A DNA stretch of 64,000 bases from an uncultured Planctomycetales bacterium (GTDB taxonomy: Bacteria; Planctomycetota; Planctomycetia; Pirellulales; Thermoguttaceae), in NCBI GenBank assembly GCA_937889015.1, contig CALARR010000392.1, forward strand, positions 5,349 to 69,348, given 5' to 3'. This document shows positions 49,173 to 58,493 of this stretch, piece after piece. Positions within the stretch are counted from its first letter, which is position 1. Each line of letters begins with the position of its first letter. Under the pieces are notes generated by a model that did not search any database, was not told the DNA's origin, and worked only from the letters and a program-made list of their open reading frames with translations. The translations under genes were made by a program, and so were the position numbers.

Positions 49173-50870
49173 TCAGTACAGATCGGCCTCGCGGAGCAAT
49201 GCCTGGTTCTTGGGGTGCCGCGTTTCGCTGGTGCTGTAGATGCGGATCCCGGCCGAATCCTTCAGCGGGCACACGTTTTCGCAGATCCCGCAGCCCACGC
49301 ACCTGTCGGGATCGACTCGCGGCTGCTTGATGGTCTTCTTCTGGCCGCTGCTGTCGTGGCTCTCGACCTCCACGCAATAGATGGCCTTGGGGGAGACGGG
49401 GCAGTGCTCTTCGCAGACAATGCACTCGCGCCCATAGGCATAGGGAATGCATCGCGTGACGTCGAAGGAGGCCAGGCCGATCTTCACCACATGCTTCTCT
49501 TCGACCGTAAGGGGGCGGATGGCCTCGGTGGGGCAGACCTGTCCGCAGAGGTTGCAGTTGTACTCGCAGTGGCCGATGCTTGGAACGAGGTGCGGGGTCC
49601 ACAGGCCCTCCAGTCCGGCTTCGCTCCAAGTGGGCTGCAGGCCACCGGTGACGCAGACTTTCATGCACAACCCGCACGACAAGCAGCGATCGAGGAACTC
49701 CTGTTCTTCGCGCGCTCCGGGAGGACGAATGAGTTTGGGGTGATAGGTCTTGGCGCGGCCTTGCGGAGTGCCTCGGAAGAGATAGAGGGCGCCCAGGCCG
49801 GCAGCGATTGAGGCCATGGCAGCGCGTTTCGACACATCGAGTCGTTCCACGGCCGGTTGCTTGCTCCAGGGCAAGCTGAAGGTGAAAGAGAGGCTGCCCC
49901 GGCGACACGAGCTGGTGCAGTTCAGGCAGCCGAAGCATTCGGCCGGCTTCCACTGGTCGCCGGGCGTGCGGCCGGCGGCGCCGTGGCAGGCCATTCCGCA
50001 CAAATCGCAGTGGCTGCAATCGTCCTTGACGCGCCGCCGCAGCAGCGGGCGCCAGGCCAGCAGCCCCAGCAGCGCACCCAAGGGGCAGAGGTAACGGCAC
50101 CAGAACCGTGGACGCCAGCGATTCAACAGCAGCAAGCCGGCGAAAATGGCCAGGATCACGCCCGCGTTGAGGAACACCTGGCGCTGGACCACGAACAGGC
50201 GATCGCGAATCCAGGCGTAAGGCGGTTCGGTCAGCTTGGAGGGGCGAAACCAGGCAGGGGCCTTTGCCGCCAGGGAACGGCCTGCCGGATCCTCAGACGC
50301 AGCTTCGGCGTGGGCCGCAGCCTCGTCCAGACGCGTGTCGAAGTCGTAGATTGCCTTCGACGATTCTTCCAGGGTCCATTGCACGCCAGGGAGCAGAGCC
50401 ACGACCGTGGAACGGTACAGCAGCACCAGCGGGTCGAGGACGCAAACCCAATGCGCGCCTAGGGCCGCCATTACCAGAAAGGCGATCAGCAGGTAGTACT
50501 TGGTCAGTTGCCAGGGCGACCAGTGATCGCGTCGTTTGCGATCCGGCCAGATCCAGTACAGCAGCCGGCCGGCTGCGGCGTGGAGCGTGCCGAAAGGGCA
50601 AATCCAGCCACAGAACACGCGGCCGAGAAGCACGGTCACTGCCACCGTGACCAAGGACCATAATGTGAGGCTCACCCACGTATGCGTGGTCAACCACGTG
50701 GCCAGCAACACCAGCGGATCGATGAGGAAGTAGAACTTCAGCCATGGACTGGGCTGGTCGTCGCCGGTAAGGCGGCCGGCCAGCACCAGTCCCACGAACA
50801 ACGTCAGGAGAGCGATCTGCACCAGGCGACGCAGGGCCACGCCGCCGGACAGAAGGCGGGGACCGCTCAT
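49173..50870 (-). CDS. Membrane polyferredoxin (NapH/MauN-type 4Fe-4S protein)
   Basis: This is a 565-aa redox protein. The N-terminal half has about five membrane helices with the NapH-type motifs GRVFCGWICPFGTLH and FWCRYLCPLGALLG. It then has several ferredoxin clusters: CSHCDLCGMACHG, CFGCLNCTSSC, CLSCGLCMKVC, CNLCGQVCP, CIVCEEHCP and CVGCGICENVCP. It should pass electrons across or along the membrane. Its ATG overlaps the DUF362 stop by four bases (ATGA), so the two form a translationally coupled pair. Confidence 0.93.
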   Translation of the reverse strand: MSGPRLLSGGVALRRLVQIALLTLFVGLVLAGRLTGDDQPSPWLKFYFLIDPLVLLATWLTTHTWVSLTLWSLVTVAVTVLLGRVFCGWICPFGTLHAAAGRLLYWIWPDRKRRDHWSPWQLTKYYLLIAFLVMAALGAHWVCVLDPLVLLYRSTVVALLPGVQWTLEESSKAIYDFDTRLDEAAAHAEAASEDPAGRSLAAKAPAWFRPSKLTEPPYAWIRDRLFVVQRQVFLNAGVILAIFAGLLLLNRWRPRFWCRYLCPLGALLGLLAWRPLLRRRVKDDCSHCDLCGMACHGAAGRTPGDQWKPAECFGCLNCTSSCRRGSLSFTFSLPWSKQPAVERLDVSKRAAMASIAAGLGALYLFRGTPQGRAKTYHPKLIRPPGAREEQEFLDRCLSCGLCMKVCVTGGLQPTWSEAGLEGLWTPHLVPSIGHCEYNCNLCGQVCPTEAIRPLTVEEKHVVKIGLASFDVTRCIPYAYGRECIVCEEHCPVSPKAIYCVEVESHDSSGQKKTIKQPRVDPDRCVGCGICENVCPLKDSAGIRIYSTSETRHPKNQALLREADLY

Positions 50871-51799
50871 GTGACCGAGAACTCCTTGAGGGCCAGCGAG
50901 CGGTAGTCGATCTTACCCAGGCCTGTTTCTTCGCCCTTCTTGACCGATTCGATGGCCTTGGGGTCCTTGCCCATGACTTCCGCGCCAAAGGCATCCAGGG
51001 CGACGATGTCCACGCCGGCGGCCACGGTGCCTTTGACCGCGACGTCTTCCAGCTTTCCGCCGCTGGGGCCATTGGCCGTCAGCACGCGGATTGCGTCCAG
51101 GATGCACAGACGCGGCTTCATGAAGCGGGTGATGTCAGCCACGCAGGTGGCGATACCCTTGTTGTGGAACGACTTGCGCTCACCGATCACTCCCATGTAG
51201 TTCTTCATGCACATGGTCAAGTCGGCCAGGCGGTGGTGTTTTAGTACCGGCACGTTGATCACCAGGTCGCACTCGACGATTTCCGGATAGACCGGATGGG
51301 TTTTGATCAACTCGCCCTTGACGGCCATTTCCTTGTACCGGCTCTCGTCAAGGAAGAGGACCTTGGCGCCCAGCTTGCGCGCGATCGGGGCGATGCCACT
51401 GTTCTCGTAGGTTTTGATGGCCGGATTGCAGGGGTTGTCGCCGATTTTGATCGTCTTGGCGCCTGCATTGAAGCACATCTGGATCAACGTGGCCACCAGT
51501 TCGGGATTGGTGTTGGCGGCCTGCTCGGGCTTGCGATCCCAACCGATGTTAGGCTTGATCCACACGACGTCGCCGCGCTTGACGAAGCGATTCATCCCGC
51601 CCAGCCCTTCGATGGCCTGAGTGGTGAGCTTGACGGCGATGTCCTTGAGTTCCTCGTCATTGGGTTTCTGGCCGCCCCAGCGCGCGATCGTCATGTCGGT
51701 GGATGGTTGCTGAGCGAGCACGCCTTGGGGACGCAGGGCCATCATGCCCGCCGTGGCGGCCGAAGTGGCGATGAACTCGCGGCGTGAGACGATACTCAT
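50867..51799 (-). CDS. DUF362 family protein, Tat-exported
   Basis: This is a 310-aa protein with a Tat signal (VSRREFIATSAATAGMMALR) and the DUF362 core (VVWIKPNIGWDRKPEQAANT, IKIGDNPCNP, VINVPVLKHHRLADLTMCMK, NYMGVIGERKSFHNKGIATC). DUF362 proteins often accompany iron-sulfur proteins, but their reaction is unknown. Coupling to the polyferredoxin (ATGA overlap) suggests one electron-transfer module, with this part outside the cytoplasm. Confidence 0.93.
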   Translation of the reverse strand: MSIVSRREFIATSAATAGMMALRPQGVLAQQPSTDMTIARWGGQKPNDEELKDIAVKLTTQAIEGLGGMNRFVKRGDVVWIKPNIGWDRKPEQAANTNPELVATLIQMCFNAGAKTIKIGDNPCNPAIKTYENSGIAPIARKLGAKVLFLDESRYKEMAVKGELIKTHPVYPEIVECDLVINVPVLKHHRLADLTMCMKNYMGVIGERKSFHNKGIATCVADITRFMKPRLCILDAIRVLTANGPSGGKLEDVAVKGTVAAGVDIVALDAFGAEVMGKDPKAIESVKKGEETGLGKIDYRSLALKEFSVT

Positions 51800-52095
51800 G
51801 GGGAACCTCCAGAATTCGGGACCAAGTTAGGCGTGCGGTGAAGATGGAGTTGGTGTTACGGAATCGCCGCGCGTGTTCTGGTCGTGCGATGGGGTGGGGT
51901 TTGTCGCGGCTGGGCCTCTCCGCATGATAATGCGGACTGCCCAGAATGTGCAAGCGGCCAAGTTGAGTGCTCGACGTTGTCTGCCCGGCTTGCCAGACCG
52001 AGAGGGTTTTCCAAAGTTTTCCCTGCGAAAATCGACCTTTGGCCGTCAATTCTTGAGCGTTTCTTGCAGACGGCTGAGGGGGATCCTGCTCCCAG

Positions 52096-53118
52096 TCATG
52101 GCGTGAGCCGGATCTCGCAGCCCGTGCGCGCCGACTCGTAGGCGGCGAGGGCGGCGGCCACGGCTTGTCGGCCATCCCAACCGCTGATCGGGCAGGGGCG
52201 TGCTTCGAGCAGTGCGGCGAAGAAGTCGTTGCAGTGTCGAGCGAAGGACTCCAGTCGCACTGGATCGAGGGAGCCTTTGCCGGCCCAGTCGATCGGCGCC
52301 TGGGTTTCAGCAACTTCCCATCGCCCTTGGCGCGTCACGCGCAGTTCGCCGTAGGCGTCCAGATCCAGCAGGCCGCGTTCGGCGATGATCCAGGAGGAGA
52401 ATTGGGTGCTGGGAAAGCCGGGGGGCGGCACATCGGCCGAGCACCACAGCATGGCCGTTGCCCCATTGCTGAGCGTCAGCAAGAGCATGGAGCTGCCTTC
52501 GACCTGGCTGCCCTGCAACGGCAGGCATTTGGCGAAGACCGTGGTGATCTCAGCGCCGCACAGCCATCGCAGCCGGTCGAGGTTGTGTACGCCATATCCG
52601 AAGAGGATGCCCAGATTGTCCTCTTGCGACTGCCAACCAGGGAACGCCGATCGCCCGCCGGTGAAGAACTCCCACTCCATTACCTGGCGGATCGATCCCA
52701 GCTCGCCGCTCTCCAGGATCTGCTTGGCTCGCAGGTTGCACTTGCGCGTGCGTTGGGTGAAGGCGACCGTGCATTGCACGCCGTAGCTCTGGCAAGCCGC
52801 CAAGACGGCATCGCACTGGGCGACGCTGCAGGCCATGGGCTTTTCGATCATCAGGTGCTTGCCGGCCTCGGCCGCCAGCAACGCTTGTTCGGCGTGCCGA
52901 TCGTGGGGCGAAGTGATGAACACCACCTCGACGTCGTCTCGCCGCACGAGCGCCTCGATCGAAGGTGCGCAGGCCGTGCCGTAGTCGGCGGCCAACTGCG
53001 CAGCGCGCGATCCGCCGGCGACGACTCGCAACCGGGCCTGCGGGCAGTGCTTGGCGATCGTCTCTGCGTACGTCCGGCCCATGAAGCCGGAACCGATGAT
53101 TCCGATGCCGAGTTGCAT
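52096..53118 (-). CDS. Gfo/Idh/MocA family oxidoreductase (cytoplasmic)
   Basis: This is a 340-aa oxidoreductase without an export signal, unlike the other family members here. It has an N-terminal Rossmann fold (LGIGIIGSGFMGRTYAETIA), FITSPHDRHAEQAL, MIEKPMACSVAQCDAVLAAC (conserved Lys) and GYGVHNLDRLRWL. It follows the DegT aminotransferase by 29 bp in the same direction. The pair recalls amino-sugar pathways in which a keto-sugar formed by the dehydrogenase is transaminated. Confidence 0.92.
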   Translation of the reverse strand: MQLGIGIIGSGFMGRTYAETIAKHCPQARLRVVAGGSRAAQLAADYGTACAPSIEALVRRDDVEVVFITSPHDRHAEQALLAAEAGKHLMIEKPMACSVAQCDAVLAACQSYGVQCTVAFTQRTRKCNLRAKQILESGELGSIRQVMEWEFFTGGRSAFPGWQSQEDNLGILFGYGVHNLDRLRWLCGAEITTVFAKCLPLQGSQVEGSSMLLLTLSNGATAMLWCSADVPPPGFPSTQFSSWIIAERGLLDLDAYGELRVTRQGRWEVAETQAPIDWAGKGSLDPVRLESFARHCNDFFAALLEARPCPISGWDGRQAVAAALAAYESARTGCEIRLTP

Positions 53119-53147
53119 GGCTTGCGCGGGGTGGGGGCGACTTATGC

Positions 53148-54389
53148 TCAGCCTTCGGTGGCCAGCGATTGCCGCTGGTCGTACACCTTCTGGAACGCGT
53201 CGGCAATGTCGTCCATGTCTTGGCGCGTCCCCAACATGAACCGCTGCTCCAGCCAGACACCCTGGCGATAGCAGATTTCCTCGCAGTTGGGGCAGGAGAC
53301 GCGGCGGTAGTCGAGATCCGGTTGGGTTTGCTTGTAAGCCGTGTACGGCCCGAAGGCCAGATCCTGGAACAACGGCTGCCGATACAGGGGGATCATATAG
53401 CCGGCGATGGCCGGGACGCCCTCGGCCGTGATGGCTTGCACGAACCGGTCGCGAGAGACGCCAAACACGGTGGGGTCCATGCGCAGGGCGAAGAGGTGAT
53501 AGGAATGGCAGCCGCAGTCCTCGGTGCGGACTTGCGGATACAGGCCTGGAATCCTGGCCAGACGCCCCGCCAGGTAGCTGCCGTTGCGGTTTCGCGTAGC
53601 GACTTGCTCCGGCAGGCGGTCGAACTGGGCATTGAGGATGGCGCCCTGGAATTCGCTCAGGCGGTAGTTGCCGCCGATCGTGAAATGTTCGTACCAGGCT
53701 CGGCCTGGCAACCGGCCGCAGTTGTGTACCGAGCGGCAGCGTGCGGCCAGTTCATCGTCGTTGGTGACGATGATCCCGCCCTCGCCACTGGTAAGGTTCT
53801 TGCTGGATTGAAAGGAGAACGTTCCGTAGTTGCCGATGGCCCCGACGCGTCGCCCTTTGTATTCGGCGCCGTGCGCATGGGCCGCATCTTCGATGACCAG
53901 CAGATTGTGGCGGCGCGCGATGTCGTTGAGGGCCTCAAGGTTCACGGGAAGGCCGGCCAGGTGCACGGGAATAATGGCCCGAGTACGCGGGGTAATAGCG
54001 GCTTCAACCGCCGCCGGGTCGAGATTGAAGGTCTCCAACTCCAGATCGGCGAAGACGGGAACGGCGTTGCATTCCACAACTGCCGAGGCGGTGGCCAGAA
54101 AGGTGTAGGGGGGCACGATGACTTCATCACCGGCCTGAATTCCGCCGGCGATCAGCGCCAAGCGGATCGCTACCGTGCCGTTGACCACCGCCACTGCGTG
54201 CTTGGCTTGCTGATACTCGGCAAAACGCTTCTCGAAGCGTGCCACCTCCTCGCCGGCCAGGCGGCCCCACTTGCCGCTGCGCACCACTGCAGCCACGGCC
54301 TTCTCTTCCTCAGGGCCAAAGATTGGCCAGGCGGGAAAGGGAGTGTTGCGAATCGGTTTCCCGCCAAGTAGCGCTAGTCTCTCTGACAT
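53148..54389 (-). CDS. DegT/DnrJ/EryC1 family aminotransferase
   Basis: This is a 413-aa PLP enzyme of the sugar aminotransferase class. Evidence: VVNGTVAIRLALIAGGIQAG, PPYTFLATASAVVECNAVPV, VIEDAAHAHGAEYKGRRVGA and the Lys motif FSFQSSKNLTSGEGGIIVTN (Schiff-base Lys). Start: the ATG at 54389 has AGGAG six to seven bases upstream; the frame from 54536 has no homology before this point. The family covers AHBA synthase-like and nucleotide-sugar aminotransferases. Immediately followed by a Gfo/Idh oxidoreductase, probably one operon. Confidence 0.93.
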   Translation of the reverse strand: MSERLALLGGKPIRNTPFPAWPIFGPEEEKAVAAVVRSGKWGRLAGEEVARFEKRFAEYQQAKHAVAVVNGTVAIRLALIAGGIQAGDEVIVPPYTFLATASAVVECNAVPVFADLELETFNLDPAAVEAAITPRTRAIIPVHLAGLPVNLEALNDIARRHNLLVIEDAAHAHGAEYKGRRVGAIGNYGTFSFQSSKNLTSGEGGIIVTNDDELAARCRSVHNCGRLPGRAWYEHFTIGGNYRLSEFQGAILNAQFDRLPEQVATRNRNGSYLAGRLARIPGLYPQVRTEDCGCHSYHLFALRMDPTVFGVSRDRFVQAITAEGVPAIAGYMIPLYRQPLFQDLAFGPYTAYKQTQPDLDYRRVSCPNCEEICYRQGVWLEQRFMLGTRQDMDDIADAFQKVYDQRQSLATEG

Positions 54390-54509
54390 GTCCATCTCCT
54401 GCCAATCGTGTAAGTGCGGCGGGGGCACTCTTGATCTCTGTATGGCCCATGCGGCCTGGGCCGACCAACGGACGGTCACGAAGTAGGCCGGGCGTCGGTG
54501 GTCGTCTTC

Positions 54510-54592
54510 GAGCCAGTCCCAGAACCTGTCGGCCACTCGCTGAAGCAGGGGCGCCCGACGCGGCGGGGATGGTTCCGGGATAGGTTCTTGGA
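54510..54592 (+). repeat. Family-2 dispersed repeat, copy a
   Basis: Reads GAGCCAGTCCCAGAACCTGT, GCGCCCGACGCGGCGGGGAT, GGTTCCGGGATAGGTTCTTG. Located in the 1.3-kb gap before the isomerase-symporter operon. Confidence 0.6.
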
Positions 54593-54990
54593 TTCATTGG
54601 CGATGCAGGACCCAACAAGCGTTCACTGGCCCTCCGATTTGAGGCAGACGATCCCCGTTTTGCGTTGTCCAGACTCGGAATCGGAGCGACGTCATCCGGG
54701 CTGAAGGAACTGGGGACCATCTTCGTGAACGATTACGGCGGAGTCCTATCAGCGTAGAGTGGACCGGCCCAGAATTCAACGGGGCCATACCGGTGAGTAG
54801 GTTATCAGTCATGCGGTATGCTAATGGTAGTTTGCGTAAGATATGAGTGAGTCTAATGCCGTGTGCCAGCGCGGTTTTCGTGTCATGGCTCACGGTAAGT
54901 GTTTTCGGGGGGTACCAGTCGTGGCGGACGAGCTGAATTGCATGGTTGTTCGGCAGGGGCGTGTGCCGTGCGTGGTTGGTGACGGGCACA

Positions 54991-55020
54991 TTGACATCGG
55001 GTTCGAGGGCCGCCTATGAT
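54991..55020 (+). promoter_or_regulatory. Strong sigma-70-type promoter
   Basis: -35 TTGACA at 54991-54996, 18-bp spacer, -10 TATGAT at 55015-55020. It would start a transcript near 55027 and so give the isomerase-symporter genes a leader of about 700 nt containing a perfect hairpin (CCAGAAAG/CTTTCTGG, 55062-55083), a family-1 repeat and a family-2 repeat. Confidence 0.55.
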
Positions 55021-55101
55021 AGCCACCAATGTTCTGCGGAGCGCTAGTATAACCGGTGGCTCCAGAAAGCCCGCCCTTTCTGGGCCGAGCGCCGGCACAT
55101 T

Positions 55102-55203
55102 ATTGGGTGTCAGAAAAGGAATGTCGTGGCTGTGCCGGCCGTTGCCCGGAAAAACCGGCCTCCCGATGGTCGGCCTCACGGCATTACTTACCTGAGCCGC
55201 AAT
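55102..55203 (+). repeat. Family-1 dispersed repeat, copy c
   Basis: 102 bp, ATTGGGTGTCAG ... CTGAGCCGCAAT. Close to copies a and b. Internal stem AATGTCGT/ACGGCATT (one G-T pair). Confidence 0.85.
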
Positions 55204-55374
55204 AGGTTCTGCGTTCCGTGGAAGCGCCAGGGGCGGCAGGGCCGCCAACCAAGGCAGACTGCCGCTCGGTTGGTATCACGCCGCTCCCGGTGGTTGCTGA
55301 ATTCCTCGCCAGAACGGGAGAGGTTCAGCGTTCGTATTGCTGTCTGCGATTGCCCCCGCCGTTGACGCGTTCCT

Positions 55375-55457
55375 GGAGCCGGTGCCAGAATCTGCCGGCG
55401 GTTCAGTCTTGCTGGACCGTCCGACTTGGCTGCGATGGTTCTGGGCCAGGTTCTTAG
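55375..55457 (+). repeat. Family-2 dispersed repeat, copy b
   Basis: 83 bp, GGAGCCGGTGCCAGAATCTG ... CTGGGCCAGGTTCTTAGA, about 865 bp after copy a and in the same orientation. Confidence 0.6.
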
Positions 55458-55728
55458 AGTCGGTTTGGAAACCGCTGGCCGCTTGGCTGCCGTCTATGGA
55501 TGGTTGTGCGGTGGTCCGGGAAGTGCGGGCGTTCATTTCTTCATGGAGCGGGGCCGGCCGGATCGAGTTGGTCAGGAGATGACCCATGGGTTGCGGTTGG
55601 ACTGCGCGCCGGGAGTCTGCCGCCACAACGACCGAAAGCAAAACGATCGCGGGTTTGGTAGACCCCAAGGCGCCCGCCGCGGGTCTTGCGGGGCCGCTCG
55701 ACAGGATTTTCATTTGGAGATGACAACC

Positions 55729-56583
55729 ATGTTGCGACGTGTTGTTGGATTGGCCGCCTTGTTGACGTTATTCTTCGTTGCCGTCGAATTGTGGGGGCAG
55801 TGCTGCTCGGCGGAGAGCAAACCCTGGACCTTGGGGTGCCGGCAGGCGAACTACATGAAGTACCAGGACGCCAGTTGGGAACACCTGGGTTCCATTGGCG
55901 TACACTACATCTTCATGTCGGTGCCGGCCCCCAACGAGTTGGAAACGGTACAGAAGCATCTGGTCAGGAACAACCTCAAGGTTCTGGTCATGCGTGGCGG
56001 CACGGAGCTCTCCAAACCGGAGTGCGTGGAGGAACTCGGCCAGCAACTGGCCATCTGCCAGAAGATGGGCGTGCATTACATGTTCCTCTCACCGAAGCAT
56101 GCCTCGGTGAGCAAGGAGGTGGCTTACGAGCGCCTGCGCGCGATTGGCGACGTGGCCAAGAAGTACGACGTGATCGTAGCCCTGGAGACGCATCCTGACC
56201 TGGGGACCAACGCTGACGTACATCTGGAGACGATGCGGGCCATCAATCACCCCAACATCCGCGTGAATTTTGACAGCGGCAACATCACCTATTACAACAC
56301 GGGCCGCAACGCCGTCGAGGAGTTGAAGAAGGTTCTGCCGTACCTGGCCACGGTGGAGATCAAGGATCACAACGGCAAGCTCGAGAACTGGAACTTCCCG
56401 GCGCTGGGGCACGGGGTGGTTGACATCCCGGGCGTGCTGAGCGTGCTCAAGGAGGCCGGTTACCAGGGGCCGATCACGGTGGAAGTGGAAGGCGTGCAGG
56501 GGGTGGAACGGAGCCTGGAGCAGATCAAGGCCGAGATTGCCGAGTCCATGGACTATCTGCGCAAGCTGGCACGCTTCGATTAG
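55729..56583 (+). CDS. Sugar phosphate isomerase/epimerase family protein, secreted
   Basis: This is a 284-aa TIM-barrel protein with a Sec-type signal peptide (RRVVGLAALLTLFFVAVELW, cleavage near SAE), not Tat. Barrel motifs: YDVIVALETHPDLGT, HPNIRVNFDSGNITYYNTG, ATVEIKDHNGKLENWNFPAL and GPITVEVEGV. The ATG at 55729 follows GGAG by nine bases; an ATG at 55720 in frame overlaps that site. It heads an apparent operon with the symporter 57 bp downstream, and likely acts on the sugar that the symporter imports or its exported precursor. Confidence 0.87.
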   Translation: MLRRVVGLAALLTLFFVAVELWGQCCSAESKPWTLGCRQANYMKYQDASWEHLGSIGVHYIFMSVPAPNELETVQKHLVRNNLKVLVMRGGTELSKPECVEELGQQLAICQKMGVHYMFLSPKHASVSKEVAYERLRAIGDVAKKYDVIVALETHPDLGTNADVHLETMRAINHPNIRVNFDSGNITYYNTGRNAVEELKKVLPYLATVEIKDHNGKLENWNFPALGHGVVDIPGVLSVLKEAGYQGPITVEVEGVQGVERSLEQIKAEIAESMDYLRKLARFD

Positions 56584-56640
56584 CACGCGAACCACAAGGG
56601 AATCAAGAACGGCACAGTCCGTAATCAGGAGACACTGACG

Positions 56641-58413
56641 ATGATGCTTCTGGCGCAGACCAGTACGGAAACCTCCAAGGCCCTGCAATTTCCCGACTAC
56701 ATGATGCTGGTCGGCTATTTCGTGCTGATGCTGGGGATTGGAGTGTACTTTGCCCGCTTCATGCGCGGCATGAAGATGTACTTCACCGGGGGCAACAAGA
56801 TCCCCTGGTGGCTGTCGGGCGTGTCGTTTTACATGTCGAGTTTCAGCGCCTACGCCTTCGTGGTCTATTCGGGCCTGTGTTTTCGCCACGGCTGGGTGGG
56901 AGTGACGTTGTTCTGGGTCTTCATTCCGGCCTGCTTCATCAGCGCGATGTTCTTCGCCGCGAGGTGGCGGCGCGCACGCATCGACAGTCCCGTGGAGTTC
57001 CTGGAGAACCGCTACAACGCGGTGGTGCGGCAGTTGTTCGTCTGGACAGGGCTGCCGGTGGGCATCGTGGACGATAGCCTGAAGCTGATCGCCACGGGCA
57101 CGATCGTGCACGTGGGCATGGGCGTGCCGTTGGTGCCGAGCATCATCGCCTGCGGCGTGATCATGGTGGTGTACACGTTCCTGGGGGGGCTGTGGGCGGT
57201 GACGGTCACGGACTTCGTGCAGTTCGTGATTCTGTCGGTGGCGATTCTGATCGTCTTCCCGCTGGCGCTGTCCAAGGTGGGCGGTTTCAGCGGATTGATC
57301 GAAGGATCGCCCGAGGGCTTCTTCCGCATGACCAGCGACCAGTACGACTGGTTGTATATTGTACTGCTGATTGGCCTGTACACCATCGCCTGCAGCAGCA
57401 CGCACTGGTATCTGATCCAGAAGTACTTCTGCGTCAGCACCGAGAAAGACGCGAAGAAGGCGGGGTTGCTAGTGGTGTGCCTGTTCATCTTCGTGCCGCC
57501 GTTGATTTTCACCCCGGCGATTGCCGCGTACCAGTTCCTGCCGCACGACATGATCGACAAGGAGGTCTATCCTCGGCTGTGCGCCATGCTGTTGCCGGTG
57601 GGCATGCTGGGGCTGATTATCGCCGCCATGTTCTCGGCCACAATGGCCAACCTGAGCAGCCATTTCAACGTGCGCGCCAGTGTGCTGACCAACGACGTGT
57701 ACCGCCGCCTGATCCGGCCGCACGCCGGGCAGCGTGAACTGGTGCATGCCGGCCGGGCGATGACGATCTTTGTGGGGGGGCTGACCATCGTATTGGCCTC
57801 GTGGCTGGCCAACGCCGACGCCGCGAAGATGTTCCAGTACATGGTCACCCTGTTCGGCGGAGCGGTCGCGCCGATGGGGCTGCCCATGCTGTTGGGCATC
57901 ACCACCAAGCGTGTCAACGCGCTGGGGGCGGCTGTGGCCCTGATTACGGGCGTTACGCTGAGCATTCTGCTGGTCTACTTCCTGGGAACCGAGTTCGACT
58001 TCCTGGGGATCCACTGGCGGCGTGAGGCCTTCATCTTCGCGGCGACCACGCTGTGGACCGTCGGGGTGATGTTCGGCGTCAGCGCGATGACGCGGCGCAG
58101 CGAAGACGAGGAAAAACGCGCGGCGATGTTCCATGCCCGGATGGCCGTGCCGGTCGGAGAGTTGCCCGAGGAGAAGGCGGCCGAGGCCCAGCAGGACGAG
58201 CAGGTCCTCTCGCCGTTCCGCGTGGTCGGGATCTGCGTGATCTGCATTGGAGCGATGATGATCTGCGTTCAGCCGTGGATCAAGGAACGGCTGCCGATGC
58301 TCATGAACATCGGTTTGGGCATTGGCCTGATTTGCCTGGGGAGCCTGATGGCCTGGGCCAGCAATCGCACGACGGCGAAGGCGGCCGCTCGGGCCGCCAA
58401 CGGCGACCAATAG
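56641..58413 (+). CDS. Sodium:solute symporter family transporter
   Basis: This is a 590-aa inner-membrane transporter with about 13-14 helices in the LeuT-like SSS fold. Typical segments: FPDYMMLVGYFVLMLGIGVY, FTGGNKIPWWLSGVSFYMSS (Na-site region), FLGGLWAVTVTDFVQFVILS, and the amphipathic region near 340-380 (MFSATMANLSSHFNVRASVL). Planctomycete members of this branch usually sit with sugar-metabolism genes, as here between an isomerase and a glycosidase-like protein. Substrate cannot be read from sequence. Start ATG 56641 follows CAGGAG. Confidence 0.93.
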   Translation: MMLLAQTSTETSKALQFPDYMMLVGYFVLMLGIGVYFARFMRGMKMYFTGGNKIPWWLSGVSFYMSSFSAYAFVVYSGLCFRHGWVGVTLFWVFIPACFISAMFFAARWRRARIDSPVEFLENRYNAVVRQLFVWTGLPVGIVDDSLKLIATGTIVHVGMGVPLVPSIIACGVIMVVYTFLGGLWAVTVTDFVQFVILSVAILIVFPLALSKVGGFSGLIEGSPEGFFRMTSDQYDWLYIVLLIGLYTIACSSTHWYLIQKYFCVSTEKDAKKAGLLVVCLFIFVPPLIFTPAIAAYQFLPHDMIDKEVYPRLCAMLLPVGMLGLIIAAMFSATMANLSSHFNVRASVLTNDVYRRLIRPHAGQRELVHAGRAMTIFVGGLTIVLASWLANADAAKMFQYMVTLFGGAVAPMGLPMLLGITTKRVNALGAAVALITGVTLSILLVYFLGTEFDFLGIHWRREAFIFAATTLWTVGVMFGVSAMTRRSEDEEKRAAMFHARMAVPVGELPEEKAAEAQQDEQVLSPFRVVGICVICIGAMMICVQPWIKERLPMLMNIGLGIGLICLGSLMAWASNRTTAKAAARAANGDQ

Positions 58414-58493
58414 CGACCGCGGTTTGCTTGCGGGGGGGGAGGCCGCCTTGCCGCTGGCGAGGCTGGCGCGGTGGACGCAATCGGGAGACACCT

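Noticed and set aside
10409..55203. Family-1 repeats as CRISPR or insertion sequences
   Set aside because: Copies are single, kilobases apart, with no spacers, no cas genes and no transposase inside.
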